From: Actinomycetota bacterium
Lineage (GTDB): Bacteria; Actinomycetota; Acidimicrobiia; IMCC26256; PALSA-610
Length of the DNA stretch: 64,000 nucleotides
Reading direction: 5' to 3'
Assembly (NCBI GenBank): GCA_005773635.1
Contig: SXHN01000072.1
Span: forward strand, 16,455 to 80,454
The notes beneath the pieces are model-generated. The model had not been told where the DNA came from and did not search any database. It was given only the letters and a program-made list of their open reading frames with translations. Position 1 is the first letter of the stretch. The number at the start of each line of letters is the position of its first letter. Shown here in pieces: positions 58,717 through 64,000 of the stretch. The position numbers and the translations under genes were made by a program.

Positions 58717-60402
58717 TTGAACCATACGGAGCCAGCACCTCGCTCACACCCGCAGCTGTTCACCGATTGGGGACCCGTGCCAACCATTTGCCGCAACTGC
58801 CAGACCAGCAACGATGATTGGCGTCCATATTGCACAAGCTGTGGCCGGTCGATTGCCCGTGGCACTGCCGACAGCGCCGGCACCGAAACACCACCGGCAA
58901 GCAGTGCGCCCTCGGTACCGAACTGGCAGCCCCCAGCTCCTCCACTGCCTCCACAACCAGCGCCCCCTCGCCGCCCAAGTAGTGCACGGACGGCGATAAT
59001 CGCGATGTTGTGCCTTGCATTAGGCGGCGGCGCGGCCGTTGCTGGCTATTCGCTCGTGGATCGCGGCGACAAGTTCCCGAAGCAGTGGGAACCAAGAATC
59101 GAGCCCCTAGCCCGAGAGGTGGAGCGGTTACGAGGACTGAAATTCAAACATGCCGTGACAACGACATTTTACCCCGACGCCGAGTTCACTGAACGCGTCA
59201 CCAACGATGACGAGCCTTCAGAGCAAGACCGGGCAGACCTTGATCGGTTTGCAGGTGCGTTTCGAGCCATCGGCCTCGCCGAAGGCGACGTCGACTTACA
59301 GCGAGACAGCAACACCTTGCGGGGTTCGGGGGTGTTGGCCTACTACGACACCGATGAGAAACGCATACACATACGCGGAACCGAGATGACGCTCAGCGTG
59401 CAGGTCACGTTGGTCCACGAACTCACCCACGCTCTGCAAGACCAGCACTTTGACCTCGCGAAACTGCGGGCACTCGACGCCGCGAACAAGACCGAAGCCA
59501 GCAAGTCGCTCATCGAAGGCGATGCAACCTGGGTAGAAGACGAATATATCGAGCGATCACTGTCAAAGAAGCAGCGGCGAGACTACGAGCAAGAATCGAA
59601 AAAGGGCGGCGAGGAATACGACGACGAGGTCGTGGGAAAGGTCCCCGATATCTTGATACTCGACCAACAAGCTGCCTATCAGTTCGGCTCTGCGGCGATT
59701 GCAATGTTGCGTAACGAAGGCGGACAGCGCGCGGTGGATGCTGTTTTTCGAAAGCCACCGACCGCTGACTTTGTGATGATGAACCCGATTTGGCTCATCG
59801 AAGACCGAACGAAACTCAATGCACCCGAACTCGCCAAGCCAGACCGCGCGAAAAACTACGAGCTCACCGGCGAGTTCGGCGCCGCATGGTGGTTTTCAAT
59901 GCTGAGCGAACGAATCGACTTCCACGATGCACTCGAAGCAACCGACAGTTGGGCAAGCGATAGTTCGGCTATCTACGAACTCGACGACAAGGTGTGCGTC
60001 GAACTGGGTTGGGATGGCACCGACCGCGTGGCCACCGAAAATATGGATCAAGCGCTGCGGCAATGGCGCGAAGCCATGCCTGATACAAGAGCTGTCGTCG
60101 TGACCCGCGTCGACGACGACAGCATCAAGGTGAAGGCATGCGACCCCGGCAGAGCCCGAAGCGCGGTCACTCACCGCTCTCGAGACGCGTTTGTTTTGCC
60201 GCTATTTCGGGCCGGTCTCGCCGCCGCGTTGGTGGACCAGGGTGCTCCGCCCCACACAGCGTGGTGCACCGCAGACGAAGCGCTCAAGCCATTTAGCGTG
60301 GCTGAGCTGAACTCCAACTCCGAACTCTTCGAGACAGATCGCTACCAGAGACACCTTCGCGACAGCGCCAAACTTTGCAAGACTCGCAGCGTGGAGGCCT
60401 AG
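58717..60402 (+). CDS. Zinc-ribbon, membrane-anchored HExxH metalloprotease-like protein
   Basis: A 561-residue protein. The N-terminus holds a zinc ribbon (ICRNCQTSNDDWRPYCTSCG, residues 24-43), a Pro-rich linker, one transmembrane helix (TAIIAMLCLALGGGAAVAGY, near residue 92), then an extracytoplasmic part with VTLVHELTHALQDQHFDLAK near residue 231, a HExxH zinc-protease motif with a further Glu in LIEGDATWVEDEY downstream. The domain layout suggests a sensor or processing protease. The start is TTG 58717; GTG 58777 with GGGGAC upstream would still keep the ribbon. The substrate is unknown. Confidence 0.7.
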   Translation: MNHTEPAPRSHPQLFTDWGPVPTICRNCQTSNDDWRPYCTSCGRSIARGTADSAGTETPPASSAPSVPNWQPPAPPLPPQPAPPRRPSSARTAIIAMLCLALGGGAAVAGYSLVDRGDKFPKQWEPRIEPLAREVERLRGLKFKHAVTTTFYPDAEFTERVTNDDEPSEQDRADLDRFAGAFRAIGLAEGDVDLQRDSNTLRGSGVLAYYDTDEKRIHIRGTEMTLSVQVTLVHELTHALQDQHFDLAKLRALDAANKTEASKSLIEGDATWVEDEYIERSLSKKQRRDYEQESKKGGEEYDDEVVGKVPDILILDQQAAYQFGSAAIAMLRNEGGQRAVDAVFRKPPTADFVMMNPIWLIEDRTKLNAPELAKPDRAKNYELTGEFGAAWWFSMLSERIDFHDALEATDSWASDSSAIYELDDKVCVELGWDGTDRVATENMDQALRQWREAMPDTRAVVVTRVDDDSIKVKACDPGRARSAVTHRSRDAFVLPLFRAGLAAALVDQGAPPHTAWCTADEALKPFSVAELNSNSELFETDRYQRHLRDSAKLCKTRSVEA

Positions 60403-60418
60403 ACCAACTGAGCTGCAA

Positions 60419-60979
60419 TTACATCGAGTCGTCTTGGTCGAAGAAGCCGTTCGGATCGATTGGTTCCTCATCTAAGCGTTCCGCGAGCGCGGGCGTGCCG
60501 ACGTGGAGCTCGAGTTTCTCGCGCCCGTTGCGAACCGCGGTCATTGTTCTATCGAGCACGATTTCGAACGCTGCGAGCTTTTGGTCTACGTAGTCGTCGG
60601 CTTCATGTCGTCGATGCCGGGCCCAATCATCGGCATCTTGAATGATCTGCTCAGCTTGACGTTGGGATTGTCGCACGATTTCCGTCTTAGCAACGAGCGC
60701 GGCAGCTCGCCGTTGCGCCGAAGCAATGATGTCGTCACCTTCTTTGCGGCCCCGCTCGATCACCTCGTCACGTTCGTTGAGGATCCATCGAGCCTCACGG
60801 ATCTCGAGGGGAATCGCACCCCGAGCTTCATCAATGAGCACGAGCACCTCATCGCGGTTAACCCGAGGCGTTGAAGACAACGGGTACACACCAGCGTTGG
60901 TCACCATGTCGCGCAACTCATTGAGAATCGCCTCAGTATCGCCAACCTGAGGGTGATAAATGTCTTCGACTTCGCTCAT
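60419..60979 (-). CDS. DivIVA-like coiled-coil protein
   Basis: A 186-residue mostly helical protein with a long coiled coil (about residues 45-155: ARWILNERDEVIERGRKEGD and IVRQSQRQAEQIIQDADDWA). It resembles the DivIVA/Wag31-like and F0F1-b-like actinobacterial protein found near coaD (Rv2927c type). Such proteins may organise the cell pole or septum. Its start overlaps the coaD stop by 4 bases. Confidence 0.7.
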   Translation of the reverse strand: MSEVEDIYHPQVGDTEAILNELRDMVTNAGVYPLSSTPRVNRDEVLVLIDEARGAIPLEIREARWILNERDEVIERGRKEGDDIIASAQRRAAALVAKTEIVRQSQRQAEQIIQDADDWARHRRHEADDYVDQKLAAFEIVLDRTMTAVRNGREKLELHVGTPALAERLDEEPIDPNGFFDQDDSM

Positions 60980-61467
60980 TGCTCTACCTCCGAAAAACGA
61001 TCGCCGAGCCGGGCTTGCACCACTGCGGGCACCATGGATGAAACGTCGCCACCGAATCGCGCGACTTCTTTCACCAAGCTCGATGACAGGAATGAATATT
61101 GCGGACTGGTCGCGACGAACAGCGTGTCGATTCCCGACAGTCGCTGGTTCATCTGTGCCATTTGCATTTCGTATTCGTAGTCCGAGACTGCGCGCAGCCC
61201 TTTCACAATCGCCTGGGCTCCGTGCTCCTTAGCGAACTCCACGAGCAAGCCTTTAAAGAACTCGATCTTGATATTCGGCAAGTGGGCAAGACAATCGCTC
61301 AGCAGTTCTTGGCGTTCCTCAAGTGTGAACAGACTCGTCGTTTTTTGCGGGTTCCGAATGACCGCGACGATGAGCGTGTCGAAGTGGCGTGCGGCGCGTT
61401 CGATGATATCTAGGTGGCCAAGTGTGACAGGGTCGAAACTCCCTGGGACAAGCGCAACGGACGCCAC
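60976..61467 (-). CDS. coaD: Phosphopantetheine adenylyltransferase CoaD
   Basis: A 163-residue nucleotidyltransferase of coenzyme A synthesis. The T/HxGH motif is PGSFDPVTLGHLDIIERAAR near residue 8, followed by KGLRAVSDYEYEMQMAQMNQ near residue 88 and SSSLVKEVARFGGDVSSMVP near residue 127. The start is GTG, overlapping the rsmD stop by one base (TAGTG). It is the enzyme before the last step to CoA. Confidence 0.95.
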   Translation of the reverse strand: MASVALVPGSFDPVTLGHLDIIERAARHFDTLIVAVIRNPQKTTSLFTLEERQELLSDCLAHLPNIKIEFFKGLLVEFAKEHGAQAIVKGLRAVSDYEYEMQMAQMNQRLSGIDTLFVATSPQYSFLSSSLVKEVARFGGDVSSMVPAVVQARLGDRFSEVEQ

Positions 61468-62054
61468 TAGGAACTACCTCCGGGAATTTCAGACGACAAA
61501 GCTTCGGGCTGGATGAACTGAATCAGCGTATCGCCGAACCGACGCTCCCACATGACCGCCCAACCAATGGGAAGCACGACTCCACCGTCGCGCCGGGGTC
61601 GCTCGAGCACGACAGTCCCGCCCGGAGTATTGCTGCAAACTCGGGCCAGCACCTCGGTAACACGTTCAGAATCTGTCGAATATGGTGGATCCACAAATGC
61701 GACATCAAACGTCGTTGTGAATCGACTCGATACCGACTCGATCGACTGCGCGACCACTTTGACCTGGTCTCCCACGCCGAAACTCACAACCGATGATCGC
61801 AAACCCACCAATGCCGCACGGTCGTTTTCGACCAAGACGACCGATGCTGCACCTCGTGACAACGCCTCAAAGCCGAGTGCCCCCGACCCGGCGTAGGCGT
61901 CCAGCACAACAGCGTCGCGCAGCAATCCGCGCGCATCGAGCGCAGAGAATATCGATGCCTTCACCCGATCTTTCGTCGGCCGCACGCCGTCGGCTGGCAC
62001 GATCAATCGCCGGCCCCTGAGGGAACCGGCGATGATCCGAGGGGCATGCGACAC
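61467..62054 (-). CDS. rsmD: 16S rRNA (guanine966-N2)-methyltransferase RsmD
   Basis: A 195-residue methyltransferase with RIIAGSLRGRRL near residue 6, DAYAGSGALGFEALSRGAAS near residue 52 (SAM site), and the catalytic DPPYSTDS near residue 121. The GTG at 62054 gives the family start; an upstream frame to 62132 would add residues without similarity. Its stop overlaps coaD by one base. Confidence 0.9.
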   Translation of the reverse strand: MSHAPRIIAGSLRGRRLIVPADGVRPTKDRVKASIFSALDARGLLRDAVVLDAYAGSGALGFEALSRGAASVVLVENDRAALVGLRSSVVSFGVGDQVKVVAQSIESVSSRFTTTFDVAFVDPPYSTDSERVTEVLARVCSNTPGGTVVLERPRRDGGVVLPIGWAVMWERRFGDTLIQFIQPEALSSEIPGGSS

Positions 62055-62094
62055 GCCCCTAGTTGTAGTTGAACGGTGACGCCACCGGCGAACC

Positions 62095-63999
62095 TCAACA
62101 GCTGGTGTCGTCACAACCTGAGAGGTGCACACCCATATCGATCGTGAGGTTGGTCACCAACCCACTCAGCGACACATTGGCAGTTTGTCCCGTGATCGGG
62201 TCGGCATCGGAGTCGATTGCATCGTTAGCACCAACGTCTTTCGGCGACACCGTGGCGAACTGCGGGATGGTGGCAAGGTTGAAGACCGCGTAGTAGGTGC
62301 CGTCGGCAAGGTTGCCAAATGAGTACTGGCCCGCGTTGCCGGCAAAGTCGGTCGCGCTCACCGAGGTACCTACCAATGTACCGGTCGATGTATAGAGCTT
62401 CACTTGCACGCCGTTCACGCCCAATTCCCCTGCATCTTGGCGCCCATCGCTGTCGCCGTCGCTCCACACCGTCCCACCGAAAATATTCGGCACGGGCGGG
62501 TTGACATATAGGCCAGTCATCAGGGGTTCCGAAGCCAAAAGTCGTGAGTTGGTATCGGTTCGTGTTCCCGCAAAGCCAACCGAGTTGTAGGCCGTCTTGC
62601 CTGCGGGCGTCCCGACGGGCACGCGCATCGGCCAATCCAGGGTGAAGGCCTGCGCCGGCTGTATTACCAGCGTGGTGAAATCAAATTTCACCGACTTCAC
62701 AACCGTTGGGTTAGAGGGAACTACCGACATCCAGTTGGCTGCAGTACACCCACTCGCAGTGACGCCCAACTCCACGCTGCGACACGGATTCGCAGCGACC
62801 GAGTAATACACCTTGATCGCAGGATCTGATGGCACAACCGCACCGGCAAGATTCAACGAGAATTGTGAACCTCGTGATGCAGTGGATACGACCGCCGTGT
62901 CGCCAAGGGTTGGGAGTTTGTCGATCACGACCACTGATCCAACGGGCACTGTGCCGCGGTTCGTGATCGTAAGTCGGTAGTCACCGAGGCCCCCGTCGAA
63001 CGTCTGACCTTTCGTCGGGTATGACACATATCCAGAATCCAACGATCCCTTCACACCCAACATGGAGCCAAGTGCCGCCGAGGCCGCGAGGGTGTGACCC
63101 CAGCGAGCTTTGCAACCCTGAGAAGCAACCCCCATCCCCGTGACGTTTTCAGGATCGGCACCAATTCCAAGAGCACTCGTATTCACCGTGCAGACCGGCA
63201 CTACTGGTGAAGAGCCGTGGGCGTGCAAGTTCTGGTGCAATTGGGTATTCCACAGATGTTGGGCAGTCTTTTGTGTCAAGTCAATGCGAATGCCGGTATT
63301 CGGAGCGAGGTTTCCATGGAATTTCCATCGCAGTGCTGTCCGGCCACCCGACAACGGTGTGGCGCTGAAGTCGTTGGCTGCAACAAAGGTAAGTCCAGGC
63401 TGGCTCACAATCGTGTAACTCGACGCCCATGAAGCACCACTTGGAACGACCTCGGAGGGAACTACTTCCACGACAACCGGGTCGGTCACGCTGTACCACG
63501 ACGAATTGGTGTTGTTCATGAGCAATGGCGCCGTGAAGTTCGCGCCGAGGGCAACGGTGGGGTACGAGCCGCCGATTGCGTTTGACGCCAAGACGTTCAG
63601 CCATGGCGCTGGCACTGCCAGCGATTTGCAAGCCTGAGCGTTCCCGCTCAGAGCTCGATAGGTAAACGCTGACGAGACGCAGTTGTTGAGGTTCGTGCCG
63701 GTTGGGATCGGAGTCGAGTTGTCAAACAGGTTGGTGAACTCGAGGAAGTTACGCCCAGAGAAGTTCTCGCCCACGCGGTGGGGGGTCATGAACACGTACC
63801 TCATCCCAGTGATGGCCGTGCCACCAACCGGAGCTGCGGGTGCGGTCAAGTTAAAGGTGCGCGCTCCGCTCGTGAACGCGAGGGTGCTGAGCAGCGTCCA
63901 AGTTGGCGAAGTGCGCGGCGCAGTCGCGGTCGAGTAATAGACCTGCACCGACCTCGCGGCAGTGCCCGACAACGTCACAGAACCAATGCCTTGACTCGC
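62095..63999 (-). CDS. Large secreted SdrD_B/DUF11-like surface protein (partial)
   Basis: The C-terminal 634 residues of a protein whose start lies beyond the window; the frame stays open to the edge. The visible part has Thr/Ser/Val-rich beta-domains, two DUF11-like segments (SVSVVVIDKLPT-like repeat near GDYRLTITNRGTVPVGSVVV and FTTLVIQPAQAFTLDWPMRV), and an SdrD_B-type Cna-like domain near the end (GTVWSDGDSDGRQDAGELGV, then GQYSFGNLADGTYYAVF). The protein ends in GCDDTSC with no sortase LPxTG signal. It is probably a cell-surface or extracellular adhesin-like protein. Confidence 0.75.
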   Translation of the reverse strand, partial: ASQGIGSVTLSGTAARSVQVYYSTATAPRTSPTWTLLSTLAFTSGARTFNLTAPAAPVGGTAITGMRYVFMTPHRVGENFSGRNFLEFTNLFDNSTPIPTGTNLNNCVSSAFTYRALSGNAQACKSLAVPAPWLNVLASNAIGGSYPTVALGANFTAPLLMNNTNSSWYSVTDPVVVEVVPSEVVPSGASWASSYTIVSQPGLTFVAANDFSATPLSGGRTALRWKFHGNLAPNTGIRIDLTQKTAQHLWNTQLHQNLHAHGSSPVVPVCTVNTSALGIGADPENVTGMGVASQGCKARWGHTLAASAALGSMLGVKGSLDSGYVSYPTKGQTFDGGLGDYRLTITNRGTVPVGSVVVIDKLPTLGDTAVVSTASRGSQFSLNLAGAVVPSDPAIKVYYSVAANPCRSVELGVTASGCTAANWMSVVPSNPTVVKSVKFDFTTLVIQPAQAFTLDWPMRVPVGTPAGKTAYNSVGFAGTRTDTNSRLLASEPLMTGLYVNPPVPNIFGGTVWSDGDSDGRQDAGELGVNGVQVKLYTSTGTLVGTSVSATDFAGNAGQYSFGNLADGTYYAVFNLATIPQFATVSPKDVGANDAIDSDADPITGQTANVSLSGLVTNLTIDMGVHLSGCDDTSC

Positions 64000-64000
64000 T

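Noticed and set aside
1..64000. rRNA, tRNA, CRISPR arrays, insertion sequences, prophage
   Set aside because: No direct-repeat spacer arrays, transposase or integrase motifs, or recognisable tRNA T-loop patterns were found on reading both strands; a tRNA scan would be the decisive check.

Overview
The window looks like a chromosomal segment of an actinobacterium, most plausibly an Acidimicrobiia-type (Ilumatobacter-like) aquatic or soil lineage. This is inferred from the high-GC codon use, the actinobacterial order rpsP-KH-rimM-trmD-rplS beside ffh, ftsY, smc, rnc, plsX, rpmF, coaD and rsmD, the actinobacterial-type DUF2469 and small zinc-ribbon proteins, F420/LLM-type oxidoreductases, and a steroid-type catabolic gene set. 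I saw no rRNA, tRNA, CRISPR, insertion sequence or phage. No gene-free gap exceeds about 220 bases.

Bases 1-12.7 kb hold lipid and CoA-thioester metabolism. There is a 5'-truncated thiolase with a zinc-ribbon DUF35 partner, a tiny ribosome-binding-site-led ORF, a MerR regulator, a TIM-barrel amidohydrolase divergent from a double-length CaiB/BaiF CoA-transferase, an EEP-family protein, several SDRs, an acyl-CoA dehydrogenase and SDR pair resembling FadE30-IpdF, a serine hydrolase and a DinB-like protein.

Bases 12.7-28.9 kb carry what I read as the steroid C/D-ring (HIP) degradation regulon known from Mycobacterium as the KstR2 regulon: an Rv3549c-like SDR divergent from ipdA-ipdB-ipdC-DUF35-thiolase; a FadE31-like plus FadE32/33-like dehydrogenase pair with fadA6; and an Rv3548c-like SDR divergent from an LLM oxidoreductase. 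Three of these promoters carry the same palindrome, CTGACG-N3-CGTCAG, which differs from the mycobacterial KstR2 box. I take it as the operator of a different TetR-type regulator encoded outside the window. EchA20, FadD3 and the regulator itself are not seen here. DJ-1/GlxA genes, an M23 peptidase, an RDD membrane protein and an M15 peptidase lie among these operons.

Bases 28.9-41.3 kb are accessory: an exported beta-helix protein divergent from a Tat-exported repeat protein, a CoA ligase with an acyl-CoA dehydrogenase, a PuuD-like six-helix membrane protein, an anchored protein of unknown function and a LysM protein, a MaoC-N/SnoaL/DUF2889 cassette, an LLM oxidoreductase and two SDRs.

Bases 41.4-62.1 kb are core housekeeping: comM-dprA and two small conserved proteins on the plus strand, then a long minus-strand block for DNA processing, ribosome maturation, SRP targeting, chromosome condensation, RNase III, phospholipid synthesis and CoA synthesis. 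Oddities in this block are an acyl-carrier-like protein whose phosphopantetheine serine is replaced by Asp, and an Fpg-family protein without the catalytic N-terminal proline. The window ends inside a large secreted SdrD_B/DUF11-like protein on the minus strand.
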